DNA of 64,000 nucleotides from Mycobacterium sp. (GCA_016197405.1 JACPVR010000023.1:367152-431151); one strand, 5' to 3'. Positions 33,719 to 43,093 are shown, numbered from the stretch's first letter. The notes: a model not told the origin generated them from the letters alone. Numbers and translations: made by a program.

Positions 33719-34468
33719 TCAGTGATTGAGAATTTTGGACAGGAAGTCTTTGGCGCGGTCACTGCGCGGATTGGCGAAGAACTCTTTCGGTTCGGCGTCC
33801 TCGACGATGGCGCCGTCGGCCATGAACACCACCCGGTTGGCGGCCCGGCGCGCGAAACCCATCTCATGGGTCACCACCACCATCGTCATGCCGCCCTCGG
33901 CCAGCGATGTCATCACCGCCAGCACCTCGTTGATCATCTCCGGGTCCAGCGCGCTGGTCGGCTCGTCGAACAGCATGACCTTGGGGTTCATCGCCAAAGA
34001 CCGGGCGATGGCGACGCGCTGCTGCTGGCCACCGGAGAGCTGCGCCGGGTACTTGTCGGCCTGATTGGCCACGCCGACGCGTTCGAGCAGGGCCATCGCC
34101 TCCTGGCGGGCCTTGTCCTTGCTCACCTTGCGGACCTTGGTCGGCGCCAGTGCGACGTTCTCCAGGATCGTCTTGTGGGCGAAGAGGTTGAAGGACTGGA
34201 ACACCATGCCGACATCGGACCGCAGCTCGGCCAGTTTGCGGCCCTCGGCGGGCAGCTGCTCACCGTCGATGGCGATCTCACCGGAATCGATGGTCTCCAA
34301 CCGGTTGATGGTGCGGCACAGTGTCGACTTGCCGGAGCCGGACGGGCCGAGCACCACCACGACCTGACCCTTGGCCACGTCGAGGTTGATATCGCGCAGC
34401 ACGTGCAGGGCGCCGAAGTGCTTGTTCACCGCATGCATCGAGATCATCGGAACAGTCGGGGCCCCCAT
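33719..34468 (-). CDS. gluA: Glutamate ABC transporter ATPase, GluA-like
   Basis: 249-residue GlnQ-type ATPase. Walker A GPSGSGKSTLCRTINRLE (about residue 40), Q-loop MVFQSFNLFAHKT, signature LSGGQQQRVAIARSLAMNPK, Walker B VMLFDEPTSALDPE and the switch His in VVVTHEMGFA. It powers the GluBCD importer. ATG at 34468; divergent from miaB with 104 nt between. Confidence 0.95.
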   Translation of the reverse strand: MGAPTVPMISMHAVNKHFGALHVLRDINLDVAKGQVVVVLGPSGSGKSTLCRTINRLETIDSGEIAIDGEQLPAEGRKLAELRSDVGMVFQSFNLFAHKTILENVALAPTKVRKVSKDKARQEAMALLERVGVANQADKYPAQLSGGQQQRVAIARSLAMNPKVMLFDEPTSALDPEMINEVLAVMTSLAEGGMTMVVVTHEMGFARRAANRVVFMADGAIVEDAEPKEFFANPRSDRAKDFLSKILNH

Positions 34469-34560
34469 GGCGACTGACCTTACCCAGGAAACCCACAGCG
34501 TGCCGGGAACTCCCGGATTGCGGCGAGCTCGGCGAATTGGGACGGCCGGGGCGGGGTCCG

Positions 34561-34566
34561 TACCAT
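34561..34566 (+). promoter_or_regulatory. -10 box of miaB (leaderless)
   Basis: TACCAT ends 6 nt before the GTG at 34573, favouring that start over an upstream ATG. Confidence 0.55.
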
Positions 34567-34572
34567 GGTCGG

Positions 34573-36072
34573 GTGACGTCCGCACTGGTACCGGCCAGGA
34601 CCTATCAGGTCCGCACCTACGGCTGCCAGATGAACGTGCACGACTCCGAGCGGCTTTCCGGGCTGCTGGAGGCGGCCGGTTATCAGCGTGCCGAGGACGG
34701 CGCCGACGCCGACATCGTGGTGTTCAACACCTGCGCGGTACGGGAGAACGCCGACAACAAGCTCTACGGCAACCTCAGTCATCTGGCGCCGCGCAAGCAG
34801 TCCGATCCGAACATGCAGATCGCCGTCGGCGGCTGCCTGGCGCAGAAGGACCGCGAGGCCGTGCTGCGCCGCGCGCCCTGGGTCGACGTGGTGTTCGGCA
34901 CCCACAACATCGGTTCGCTGCCGGCACTGCTGGAACGCGCCCGTCACAACCAGGTGGCTCAGGTCGAGATCCTGGAGACCCTCAAGGAGTTTCCGTCCTC
35001 GCTGCCCACGGCGCGTGAATCCGCCTATGCCGGCTGGGTTTCCATCTCGGTGGGCTGCAACAACACCTGCACGTTCTGCATCGTGCCCGCGCTGCGCGGC
35101 AAAGAGGTGGACCGCAGACCCGGCGACATCCTGGCCGAGGTCGGCGCCCTGGTGGACCAGGGCGTGCTCGAGGTGACGCTGCTCGGCCAGAACGTCAACG
35201 CCTACGGTGTGTCGTTCGCCGACCCGCAGACCCCGCGTGACCGTGGTGCTTTCGCGGCACTGCTGAAGGCCTGCGGGCGCATCGACGGCCTCGAACGCGT
35301 CCGGTTCACCTCACCGCATCCCGCCGAGTTCACCGATGACGTCATCGAGGCCATGGCGACGACGCCCAACGTCTGCCCCGCGCTGCACATGCCGTTGCAG
35401 TCCGGTTCGGACCGGATCTTGCGCGCCATGCGGCGCTCCTATCGCGCCGAGCGCTTCCTCGGAATCATCGACCGGGTGCGCGCCGCGATGCCGGACGCCG
35501 CGATCACCACCGACATCATCGTCGGTTTCCCCGGGGAGACCGAGGAGGACTTCGCGGCGACGCTCGACGTGGTGCGCCGTGCCCGATTCGCCAGCGCGTT
35601 CACCTTCCAGTACTCCAAACGGCCCGGCACCCCGGCCGCCGAGCTGCCCGATCAGCTGCCCAAAGCTGTTGTGCAGGAACGTTATGAACGGCTCATCGAA
35701 TGCCAGGAGCAGATCTCCTGGGACGAGAACCGCGCGCAGATCGGCCGGACCGTCGAGGTGCTGGTCGCCGCGGGGGAGGGCCGCAAGGATGCCGCCACCG
35801 CACGGATGAGCGGTCGCGCCCGCGACGGACGGCTGGTGCACTTCGCGCCCGGCGCGGCGACACCGCGCCCCGGTGACGTGGTGACCACCGAGGTGACCGG
35901 AGCCGCGCCGCACCACCTGATCGCCGACGGCGGCGTGCTGTCGCACCGGCGTACCCGCGCCGGCGACGCGCACGAATCCGGGCAGCGGCCGCGCACCGTC
36001 GGGCTCGGAATGCCCGGCCTGGGCGCCGGCTCGGTGCAAGCCGAACCGGTCAGCGCGGGGTGCGGTCTGTGA
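34573..36072 (+). CDS. miaB: tRNA-2-methylthio-N6-dimethylallyladenosine synthase MiaB
   Basis: Radical-SAM methylthiotransferase acting on i6A37 of tRNA. 499 residues. N-terminal UPF0004 cysteines (YGCQMN, NTCAVREN, GGCLAQKD) hold one Fe-S cluster; the radical-SAM cluster motif is CNNTCTFC near residue 155. A TRAM-like RNA-binding domain follows (about 390-455). Works on the product of MiaA, encoded 5 kb downstream. The TGA overlaps the next ATG by one base. Confidence 0.97.
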   Translation: MTSALVPARTYQVRTYGCQMNVHDSERLSGLLEAAGYQRAEDGADADIVVFNTCAVRENADNKLYGNLSHLAPRKQSDPNMQIAVGGCLAQKDREAVLRRAPWVDVVFGTHNIGSLPALLERARHNQVAQVEILETLKEFPSSLPTARESAYAGWVSISVGCNNTCTFCIVPALRGKEVDRRPGDILAEVGALVDQGVLEVTLLGQNVNAYGVSFADPQTPRDRGAFAALLKACGRIDGLERVRFTSPHPAEFTDDVIEAMATTPNVCPALHMPLQSGSDRILRAMRRSYRAERFLGIIDRVRAAMPDAAITTDIIVGFPGETEEDFAATLDVVRRARFASAFTFQYSKRPGTPAAELPDQLPKAVVQERYERLIECQEQISWDENRAQIGRTVEVLVAAGEGRKDAATARMSGRARDGRLVHFAPGAATPRPGDVVTTEVTGAAPHHLIADGGVLSHRRTRAGDAHESGQRPRTVGLGMPGLGAGSVQAEPVSAGCGL

Positions 36073-36671
36073 TGGAAAAGAACGAAGAGGGGTTCGACGC
36101 CTACCGCGCCGAGATCGAGGCCGCCGAACGCCGGGTGGCCCGCGAGATCGACCCGGGCCTGCGGGCCATGGTGGTCGCCGTGCTGGTGTTCATCCTGCTG
36201 GTGTCGTTCATGCTGCCGCACACCGGTGACGCCCGCGGCTTCGACGTGCTGCTGGGCGACGACACCGCGATCGATGTCGGGATATCACTGCCGTCTCGGG
36301 TGTTCTGCTGGCTGGCGTTCGTCTTCGGTATCGGATTCTCGGCGCTGGCCCTGATGACCAGGCGCTGGGCCATCGCCTGGGTGGCGTTGGCGGGTTCGTG
36401 GCTGGCCAGTGCGACCGGCATGCTCGCGGTGTGGTCGCGGCAGACCGTGACCGGCGGGCACCCCGGACCGTCCTACGGTCTGGTGATCGGCTGGATCGCG
36501 GTCATCCTGCTGGCGTTCCACTGGGCCCGGGTGGTGTGGACCCGTACTGCGGTACAGCTTGCGGCCGAGGAACACCGCAGGCGTGCCGCGACCGGCCAGC
36601 AGTCCAAGGGACTGTTGGAGACGCTGGATCCGCCGGCCACACCCGACGAACCCCCGAACCCTTCGCGCTAG
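36072..36671 (+). CDS. Integral membrane protein (Rv2732c type)
   Basis: 199 residues with four predicted transmembrane helices (about 32-52, 78-100, 104-124 and 138-158) between a charged N-terminus and a Pro-rich tail. It follows miaB with a one-base TGATG overlap, so it is coupled. The same gene follows miaB in M. tuberculosis. Function unknown. Confidence 0.82.
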   Translation: MEKNEEGFDAYRAEIEAAERRVAREIDPGLRAMVVAVLVFILLVSFMLPHTGDARGFDVLLGDDTAIDVGISLPSRVFCWLAFVFGIGFSALALMTRRWAIAWVALAGSWLASATGMLAVWSRQTVTGGHPGPSYGLVIGWIAVILLAFHWARVVWTRTAVQLAAEEHRRRAATGQQSKGLLETLDPPATPDEPPNPSR

Positions 36672-38008
36672 CGCTTCTTGGTCAGTGCGCTGACCGCGGC
36701 GTCGGCCCACTGACGCCACTGCGCGGCGTTGGCGCGGGCCTCTTCGGCATCCTTGGTGCGGCCGGCGGCCTCGGCCTTGGCGGCCTGCTTCTCGTACTGC
36801 TCGGCACGCGCGGTGAACTGCTCGGCGCGGGCCACGGCCTGCGGATCGGCCCGGTCGGCGTCGGCGGCGTCGCGGATCCGCTTCTCCACGGCGCGCAGCC
36901 GCTTCTCCAGGTCGGTGCGCTCACGCGGCACGTTGCCGATGGCATCCCACTTGTCGGTGATGGCGCGCAGCGCCGCGCGGGCGGCACCGTGATCGGCGGT
37001 GTCGATCTTCTCGGCCTCGGCAAGCAGGGCCTCTTTGGCGGCGGCGTTGTTGGTGAACTCGGCGTCGCGTTCGGCGGTGACGGCATTGCGTGCCGAGAAG
37101 AACGCGTCCTGGGCGCCCTTGAACCGCCGCCACAGCGCGTCGTCGACATCCTTGGCGGCCCGGCCGGCTTCCTTCCACTCCACCAGGAGGGCGCGGAAGG
37201 CGGCGCTGGTGGCACCCCAGTCGGTCGAGCCGGACAACGCCTCGGCGCGTTCGCACAACCGTTCCTTGGCGGCCCGGACGCCGGCCCGGTCGCGGTCGAG
37301 TTCGGCGAAATGTGAACCGCGGCGCCGGTTGAAGGTCTCGCGCGCCGCCGAATACCGCTTCCACAGCGCGTCATCGGTCTTGCGGTCCAGGCCGCTGATG
37401 GTCTTCCACTCGTCGAGGATGGTGCGCAGCCGGTCGCCGGCGGTCTTCCACTGGGTGGAGTCGGCGGCCAGTGTCTCGGCCTCCACGACCAGCGCCTCCT
37501 TGCGCGCGGTCTGGGCGGCACGATGCTCGTCGCGCTTGGCCTTCTCCTCGGCGGCGGCCTCTTCGGCGTGTTCGGCGATCGCCGCCAGCCGGGCCGCGAG
37601 CGCGTCGACATCGCCGAGCACCGTCGCGGTCGGCAGCCCCTCGGCCAGCGTGGCCGCGGCGGCCTTGATCTTGCGGGCGTCTCCGGTGCCGGACTGCAGC
37701 CGGCGCTCCATCAGAGCGATCTCGGTGGACAGATCGTCGTAGCGGCGCCCGAAGTGCGCGAACGCGGCTTCGTTGTCGCCGGCCTGCCAGGAACCGATCT
37801 TGCGTTCACCGGCCGAACTGATGAGCCACACCGTGCCGTCATCGTCGACGCGGCCGAAACCGTGCGGGTCGCTGGCGGGGGCGACGGGGACCACCGGCGC
37901 GACGGCGGCCGGAGCGGTGGGCCGGGGGCCGGGGCGCGGTCCGGGCCGGGGACCGGGCACCGGGGCGGGTGCGGCGGCGTCGGCCTGCGTGGGATCTTCT
38001 GTGGACAT
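36668..38008 (-). CDS. DUF349 repeat protein (Rv2731 type)
   Basis: 446 residues. A Pro-rich N-terminal segment is followed by a small beta region (DDGTVWLISSAGERKIGSWQ) and at least three helical DUF349 repeats with a Trp-Lys...Asp-Asp-Ala-Leu-Trp pattern (EWKTISGLDRKTDDALWKRY; EWKEAGRAAKDVDDALWRRF; DKWDAIGNVPRERTDL). The fold is mostly coiled helix; function unknown. The leader carries three hairpins, the last touching the GGAGGG ribosome site. The stop overlaps the convergent membrane gene by 4 nt. Confidence 0.88.
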   Translation of the reverse strand: MSTEDPTQADAAAPAPVPGPRPGPRPGPRPTAPAAVAPVVPVAPASDPHGFGRVDDDGTVWLISSAGERKIGSWQAGDNEAAFAHFGRRYDDLSTEIALMERRLQSGTGDARKIKAAAATLAEGLPTATVLGDVDALAARLAAIAEHAEEAAAEEKAKRDEHRAAQTARKEALVVEAETLAADSTQWKTAGDRLRTILDEWKTISGLDRKTDDALWKRYSAARETFNRRRGSHFAELDRDRAGVRAAKERLCERAEALSGSTDWGATSAAFRALLVEWKEAGRAAKDVDDALWRRFKGAQDAFFSARNAVTAERDAEFTNNAAAKEALLAEAEKIDTADHGAARAALRAITDKWDAIGNVPRERTDLEKRLRAVEKRIRDAADADRADPQAVARAEQFTARAEQYEKQAAKAEAAGRTKDAEEARANAAQWRQWADAAVSALTKKR

Positions 38009-38023
38009 GAGTACCTACCCTCC

Positions 38024-38103
38024 GCGTGGAGTTGTCTCCACGCACTGCCGCGCGACGCGGCGCCTGTTCTCCTGTGTTCGTCACTCCGGGACGAGCCCCC
38101 GGA
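38024..38103 (-). promoter_or_regulatory. Three-hairpin leader of the DUF349 gene
   Basis: Perfect stems: GCGTGGAG/CTCCACGC (38024-38043, 4-nt loop), GCCGCG/CGCGGC (38047-38061, 3-nt loop) and TCCGGG/CCCGGA (38085-38103, 7-nt loop). A TACCCT -10 candidate lies at 38110-38115 on the minus strand, so the mRNA would begin at the first hairpin. The last stem abuts the ribosome site, which suggests translation control. Inference only; short GC stems are common here. Confidence 0.45.
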
Positions 38104-38217
38104 AGCCCTAGGGTATTCAAGCAGGTCGCTGCCGCGCGCGCGGGTGCGTTTGCGTTGCGCGTGTGACGATGGTTGCCTCTGGTGCCAATACTGCGGATGC
38201 GAGGAGGTCGGCGCGGC

Positions 38218-39099
38218 GTGGACAAGTCGGATATCGCCGCGTTGCTGGCCCTGGGTGCCGCGGCGTTCATCGCGATAGGCGATGTCATGCATCAGCGGTC
38301 GGCCCAGGAGGCGCCGCAGCAGGACAACGGACACGTCGGGCTCTTCCTGGATCTGCTCAAGGACCGCAGCTGGTGGCTGGGCAGCGCCGTCGCCGCGATC
38401 GGTTTCACCCTGCAGGCCGCCGCCCTCGGGCTCGGTTCGGTGCTGCTGGTGCAGGCGCTGCTGGTCACGTCGCTGTTGTTCGCGCTGCCGATCAGCGCCC
38501 GGGCGGCCCATCGCGCCGTGACCCGGTGGGAGTGGACCTGGGCGATCCTGCTGGCGGCGTCGGTGGCGGTCATCGTCACGGTGGGCAACCCCACGCAAGG
38601 TCACTCCCGCGCGTCGTTGCACACCTGGGCGCTGGTCATCGCGGTGCTGGGCCCGATCCTGGTGGCGTGCGTGCTGGCCGCCAACCGCTGGCACGGGTCG
38701 GTCAGCGCGGTACTGCTGGCCGTGGTGTCCGGCTCGCTGTGGGGCATATTCGCGGTGCTGACCAAAGGGGTCGTGCACCTGCTCACCGACGGTATCGGCA
38801 GACTGCTGGTGTCCCCGGAGCTCTACGCCTGGGCACTGGTGGGGGTGGCCGGTACGGCGTGGCAGCAGTCCTCGTTCCGGGCCGGTGCGATCACCGCCTC
38901 GCTGCCCACCATGACGGTCACCGAACCGCTGGTGGCCTCGGCGCTCGGTGTGGTGATCCTCGGCGAGACGCTGCGTCCCGGCGAGCGGGGCTGGGTCTTC
39001 CTGATCCTGGCGGTGGTGGTGATGGTGGTGGCCACGGCGGCACTCGCCCGCGGCGAGGCCAGGGACACGGCCTCATCGGTGCCTTCGACGCCCGGTTAG
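38218..39099 (+). CDS. DMT/EamA-type membrane transporter
   Basis: 293-residue protein with about nine to ten hydrophobic helices in two halves, as in EamA drug/metabolite exporters. Landmark stretches: ALLALGAAAFIAIGDVMHQR, LGSVLLVQALLVTSLLFALP and MTVTEPLVASALGVVILGET. Substrate unknown. GTG at 38218 chosen because GAGGAGG lies 10 nt upstream. It follows the 209-nt gap shared with the divergent DUF349 gene and precedes the Rv2728c-type gene by 10 nt. Confidence 0.86.
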   Translation: MDKSDIAALLALGAAAFIAIGDVMHQRSAQEAPQQDNGHVGLFLDLLKDRSWWLGSAVAAIGFTLQAAALGLGSVLLVQALLVTSLLFALPISARAAHRAVTRWEWTWAILLAASVAVIVTVGNPTQGHSRASLHTWALVIAVLGPILVACVLAANRWHGSVSAVLLAVVSGSLWGIFAVLTKGVVHLLTDGIGRLLVSPELYAWALVGVAGTAWQQSSFRAGAITASLPTMTVTEPLVASALGVVILGETLRPGERGWVFLILAVVVMVVATAALARGEARDTASSVPSTPG

Positions 39100-39102
39100 C
39101 GT
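39097..39102 (+). promoter_or_regulatory. -10 box of the Rv2728c-type gene (leaderless)
   Basis: TAGCGT ends 7 nt before the GTG at 39110. Confidence 0.5.
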
Positions 39103-39109
39103 TGAGTCC

Positions 39110-39793
39110 GTGTTGACGGCCGTTGCGATCATCCCGTCGGCCCCCGTCCTGGTGCCGCAGCTGGCCGGGGTCGCCGCCGCCGAACTGACCGACCTGCGGG
39201 CCGCGGTGCGCACCGCAGCGCAGGCGCTGCCCGCGCGCTGGATCGTCGTCGGCGCCGGCGAGCGGCACCGCCTGCTGGCACCGCAGACCGCCGGCACCTT
39301 CGCCGGGTACGGCGCCGATGTGCCGGTCGCGTTGTCCCCCGGAGAGCATCCGGTCACCGACATGCCGTTGTGCGCGTTGGTCGCCGGCTGGGTGCGGACG
39401 CAGGACCGCCCCGATGCGATAGCCGAAGTCCGTTGCTATCCAACGTCTTCGGATAACGAAAGCGCGCTCGACCAGGGGCGTGAGCTGCGTGCCGAGATCG
39501 ACGCCGACGCCGGTGCGGTCGGGGTGTTGGTCGTCGCCGACGGCTGGCACACCCTGACTCCTGGCGCACCCGGCGGATACGACCAGGCGTCGGTGCCCGA
39601 GCAGGGTGACCTCGACGATGCGCTGGCCCGCGGTGACGGTGCGGCGCTGACGCGGTTACCGGCCGGCGTCATCGGCCGGGTACCGCTGGCGGTCCTGGCC
39701 GGTCTCACCGGTTGCCGATCCGTCAGCGCCCGTGAGTTGTACCGCGGTGCGCCCTACGGTGTCGGCTACTTCGTCGGCATCTGGACACTGTGA
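39110..39793 (+). CDS. Class III extradiol dioxygenase-like protein (Rv2728c type)
   Basis: 227 residues, alanine-rich, with a LigB/MEMO-like start (AVAIIPSAPVLVPQLAG) and internal WIVVGAGERHRLLAP and LVVADGWHTLTPGAPGG. The usual iron ligands of active extradiol dioxygenases are not clearly all present, so catalysis is uncertain. It overlaps miaA by GTGA and, as in H37Rv, sits immediately before miaA. Confidence 0.8.
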   Translation: MLTAVAIIPSAPVLVPQLAGVAAAELTDLRAAVRTAAQALPARWIVVGAGERHRLLAPQTAGTFAGYGADVPVALSPGEHPVTDMPLCALVAGWVRTQDRPDAIAEVRCYPTSSDNESALDQGRELRAEIDADAGAVGVLVVADGWHTLTPGAPGGYDQASVPEQGDLDDALARGDGAALTRLPAGVIGRVPLAVLAGLTGCRSVSARELYRGAPYGVGYFVGIWTL

Positions 39794-40725
39794 GCAGCCG
39801 CCCGATCGCCGTCGTCGGGCCCACCGGCACCGGCAAGTCGGCGCTGGCGCTGACGCTGGCCGAACGGCTCGGCGGGGAGATCGTCAACGCCGACGCCATG
39901 CAGCTCTACCGCGGCATGGACATCGGCACCGCCAAACTGCCACCGGCGCAGCGCCGCGGCATCCCGCACCATCAGCTCGATGTCCTCGACGTCACGGCCA
40001 CCGCGACCGTCGCCAACTATCAGCAGGCCGCGGCAGCCGACGTCGACGCCATCGCGGCGCGGGGCGCGGTACCGGTCATCGTCGGTGGATCGATGCTCTA
40101 TCTGCAGTCCCTGCTGGACGACTGGGCCTTCCCGGCGACCGACCCGGTGGTGCGGGCCCGCTGGGAGGGCCGGCTGGCCGATATCGGCGTAGCGGCGCTG
40201 CACGGCGAGCTCGCCGAACGCGACCCGCAGGCCGCCGCGACGATCCTGCCCACCGACGGCCGCCGGATCGTGCGGGCGCTGGAGGTGGTGGAGCTGACCG
40301 GGCAACCGTTCGCGGCCTCTGCGCCCACCATCGGGGCGGCACCGCGCTGGGACACCCTGATCGTCGGGTTGGATTGGCCGACAGAGCTTCTCGACGAACG
40401 GCTGGCGCGGCGCACCGACACCATGTTCGCCGACGGCCTGGTCGACGAGGTGCGCGCACTGCTGGATGTGGGTCTGCGCGACGGTGTGACCGCGGCCCGC
40501 GCGCTGGGCTACGCCCAGGTGATCGACGCGCTCGACGCCGGCGGCGCCGAGGCCGACCTGCGGGCGGCGCACGAGCTCACATTCATCGGCACCCGGCGAT
40601 ACGTGCGCCGGCAACGGTCCTGGTTCCGGCGTGACCATCGGGTGCTCTGGCTGGACGGCAGCACCGCCGATACCGCCGACGCCCTGGCGGCGCCGGTGCT
40701 GGCGGCCTGGCGACACGTATCCTGA
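39790..40725 (+). CDS. miaA: tRNA dimethylallyltransferase MiaA
   Basis: Adds the dimethylallyl group to A37 of tRNAs reading U-starting codons. 311 residues. P-loop VGPTGTGKSALALTLAERLG, the catalytic-Asp region NADAMQLYRGMDIGTAK, HHQLDVLDVTATATVA and RIVRALEVVELTG are all visible. GTG start overlaps the previous stop. The next gene, dapF, begins 4 nt after it. Confidence 0.97.
   Translation: MSSRPIAVVGPTGTGKSALALTLAERLGGEIVNADAMQLYRGMDIGTAKLPPAQRRGIPHHQLDVLDVTATATVANYQQAAAADVDAIAARGAVPVIVGGSMLYLQSLLDDWAFPATDPVVRARWEGRLADIGVAALHGELAERDPQAAATILPTDGRRIVRALEVVELTGQPFAASAPTIGAAPRWDTLIVGLDWPTELLDERLARRTDTMFADGLVDEVRALLDVGLRDGVTAARALGYAQVIDALDAGGAEADLRAAHELTFIGTRRYVRRQRSWFRRDHRVLWLDGSTADTADALAAPVLAAWRHVS
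40718..40723 (+). promoter_or_regulatory. Internal -10 box before dapF (leaderless)
   Basis: TATCCT ends 6 nt before the dapF GTG at 40730, at the end of miaA. Confidence 0.5.
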
Positions 40726-40729
40726 ACAG

Positions 40730-41599
40730 GTGAAGTTCGCCAAGGGGCATGGCACGGAGAACGATTTCGTGCTGCTCGAAGACCTCGACGCGCAGATCGC
40801 GCTGGCCCCGCAGGCGGTGGCAGCGTTGTGCGACCGTCGCCGCGGCCTGGGAGCCGACGGCGTGCTGCGGGTCACCACGGCGGGCGCGGCGCGTGCGGCC
40901 GGGGTTTTCGACCGGCTGCCCGAAGGGGTGAGCGCCGACGACTGGTACATGGACTATCGCAACGCCGACGGTTCGGTCGCGCAGATGTGCGGTAACGGCG
41001 TCCGGGTCTTCGCGCACTACCTGCGCGCCAGCGGTCTGGAGGACCGCGACGAGTTCGTGGTGGGATCGCTGGCCGGCCCGCGGCCGGTGGTGCTGAATTC
41101 CTGTGACGCGCTGACCGCGGAGGTCACCGTAGACATGGGCAAGGCCAATCAGCTCGGCACCGGCGCCGCGGTGGTGGGCGGTCGCAGCTTCACCGGGCTG
41201 GCCGTCGATGTCGGCAACCCGCACCTGGCCTGTGTCGACGAGTACCTGCGTGATGCCGACCTGGCCGCACTGGACGTCGGTGCCGCGGTGTCCTTCGACA
41301 CCGCCCAGTTCCCCGACGGCGTCAACGTCGAAGTGCTCACCGCGCCGGTGGACGGCGTGGTCCACATGCGGGTGCACGAACGCGGTGTGGGCGAGACCCG
41401 TTCCTGCGGTACCGGCACCGTTGCCGCCGCGGTCGCCGCACTGCGCCACACCGGTGCCGACACCGGGACGCTGGCCGTCCGGATCCCCGGCGGGGAGGTC
41501 ACCGTGACGGTCACCGATGCCACCAGCTACCTGCGCGGACCGTCGGTGCTGGTCGCGCGCGGTGAGCTGGCCGATGCCTGGTGGAGCGCCCAGGCGTGA
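40730..41599 (+). CDS. dapF: Diaminopimelate epimerase
   Basis: Converts LL- to meso-diaminopimelate for peptidoglycan and lysine. 289 residues. The two catalytic cysteines are in AQMCGNGVRVFAHYL and ETRSCGTGTVAAAVAAL; N-terminal FAKGHGTENDFVLLED is typical. GTG start 4 nt after miaA. Completes the set with dapB and dapA in this window. Confidence 0.97.
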   Translation: MKFAKGHGTENDFVLLEDLDAQIALAPQAVAALCDRRRGLGADGVLRVTTAGAARAAGVFDRLPEGVSADDWYMDYRNADGSVAQMCGNGVRVFAHYLRASGLEDRDEFVVGSLAGPRPVVLNSCDALTAEVTVDMGKANQLGTGAAVVGGRSFTGLAVDVGNPHLACVDEYLRDADLAALDVGAAVSFDTAQFPDGVNVEVLTAPVDGVVHMRVHERGVGETRSCGTGTVAAAVAALRHTGADTGTLAVRIPGGEVTVTVTDATSYLRGPSVLVARGELADAWWSAQA

Positions 41600-41638
41600 T
41601 ATTCGTTCGCCAGCGGGCGACCTGCGTGACACCATCGA

Positions 41639-43069
41639 GTGCAGCTGATGACTGACACACCGCGCATACCGCGCTTCAATCCCGACCCGACCGCCGGTGA
41701 ACTGGCGCTCGAAGACCGCGCCGCGTTGCGCCGCGTCGCGGGGCTGTCCACCGAGCTTGCCGATGTCTCCGAGGTCGAATACCGCCAGCTGCGCTTGGAA
41801 CGCGTTGTGCTGGTTGGTGTTTGGACCCAGGGTTCGGCATCGGACGCCGAGTCCAGTCTCGCCGAGCTGGCCGCATTGGCAAAGACCGCGGGTTCGGAGG
41901 TCCTCGAAGGCCTCATCCAGCGGCGTGACAAACCCGACCCGTCGACCTATATCGGTTCGGGCAAGGCGATCGAGCTGCGCGAGGTGGTGCTGGCGACCGG
42001 CGCCGACACCGTGATCTGCGACGGTGAGCTGTCACCGGCCCAGCTCAACGCCCTGGAGAAGGCCGTCAAGGTCAAGGTCATCGACCGCACCGCGCTGATC
42101 CTGGACATCTTCGCCCAACATGCGACCAGCCGGGAAGGCAAGGCGCAGGTCTCGCTGGCGCAGATGGAGTACATGCTGCCGCGACTGCGTGGTTGGGGTG
42201 AGTCGATGTCCCGGCAGGGCGGTGGCGCGGGCGGCAGCGGTGGCGGTGTCGGCACCCGCGGCCCCGGTGAGACCAAGATCGAGACCGACCGGCGCCGCAT
42301 CCGGGAACGCATGTCCAAACTCCGCCGCGAGATCAAGGACATGAAGAAGATCCGCGAGACCCAGCGGGGCGGCAGGCGCCGCAACGACGTTGCGTCGGTG
42401 GCCATCGTTGGATACACCAACGCCGGGAAATCCAGCTTGCTCAATGCGCTCACGGGAGCCGGTGTGCTGGTGGAGAACGCGTTGTTCGCCACCCTGGAGC
42501 CCACCACCCGCCGGGGCCAGCTCGACGACGGTCGCGCCTTGGTCCTGACCGACACCGTCGGATTCGTCAGGCATCTGCCGACCCAGTTGGTCGAGGCGTT
42601 CCAGTCGACACTGGAAGAGGTCGCCGACGCCGACCTGTTGGTGCATGTCGTCGACGGCTCCGATGACAATCCGCTGGCCCAGATCTCGGCGGTGCGCGAG
42701 GTCGTCAACGAGGTGGCATACAGCCATGACGCCCGGCCGGCACAGGAACTGTTGGTGGTCAACAAGATCGATGCCGCCGACGACCTCGCATTGGCGAAGC
42801 TGCGCCGTGCGCTGCCCGGCGCGGTTTTCGTGTCCGCGCACACCGGTGAGGGGCTGGACCGGCTGCGCGCGCGGATGGGGGAGTTGCTCGAGCCGACCGA
42901 TATCGCGGTCGACGTGACGATCCCGTACGACCGCGGCGATCTGGTCGCGCGGATGCATGAGATCGGGCGGGTCGACGCCACCGAACACACCGAGGGTGGC
43001 ACCCGGATCAAGGCGCAGGTACCCGCGGCGCTGGCCGCGGGACTGCGTTCGTTCGCCTCCGGCGCTTAG
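41639..43069 (+). CDS. hflX: GTPase HflX
   Basis: Ribosome-associated GTPase that splits stalled 70S ribosomes. 476 residues. N-terminal HflX domain (LEGLIQRRDKPDPSTYIGSG), GVGTRGPGETKIETDRRRI, then the G domain: G1 GYTNAGKSSLLNAL, G3 DTVGFVRHLP, G4 NKID. A GTG at 41639 and an ATG at 41648 are both possible starts. In H37Rv the next gene is fadE20; here an 11-kb block intervenes. Confidence 0.96.
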   Translation: MQLMTDTPRIPRFNPDPTAGELALEDRAALRRVAGLSTELADVSEVEYRQLRLERVVLVGVWTQGSASDAESSLAELAALAKTAGSEVLEGLIQRRDKPDPSTYIGSGKAIELREVVLATGADTVICDGELSPAQLNALEKAVKVKVIDRTALILDIFAQHATSREGKAQVSLAQMEYMLPRLRGWGESMSRQGGGAGGSGGGVGTRGPGETKIETDRRRIRERMSKLRREIKDMKKIRETQRGGRRRNDVASVAIVGYTNAGKSSLLNALTGAGVLVENALFATLEPTTRRGQLDDGRALVLTDTVGFVRHLPTQLVEAFQSTLEEVADADLLVHVVDGSDDNPLAQISAVREVVNEVAYSHDARPAQELLVVNKIDAADDLALAKLRRALPGAVFVSAHTGEGLDRLRARMGELLEPTDIAVDVTIPYDRGDLVARMHEIGRVDATEHTEGGTRIKAQVPAALAAGLRSFASGA

Positions 43070-43093
43070 GGCCATCGCGAAACAGCTCTTGAC

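Noticed and set aside
32684..34477. 597-residue open frame opposite the glu transporter genes
   Set aside because: It spans three clear minus-strand genes and has no homologous features.
41605..41620. Small hairpin TCGCC/GGCGA between dapF and hflX as a terminator
   Set aside because: Five-base stem with no U-tract; common in this composition.
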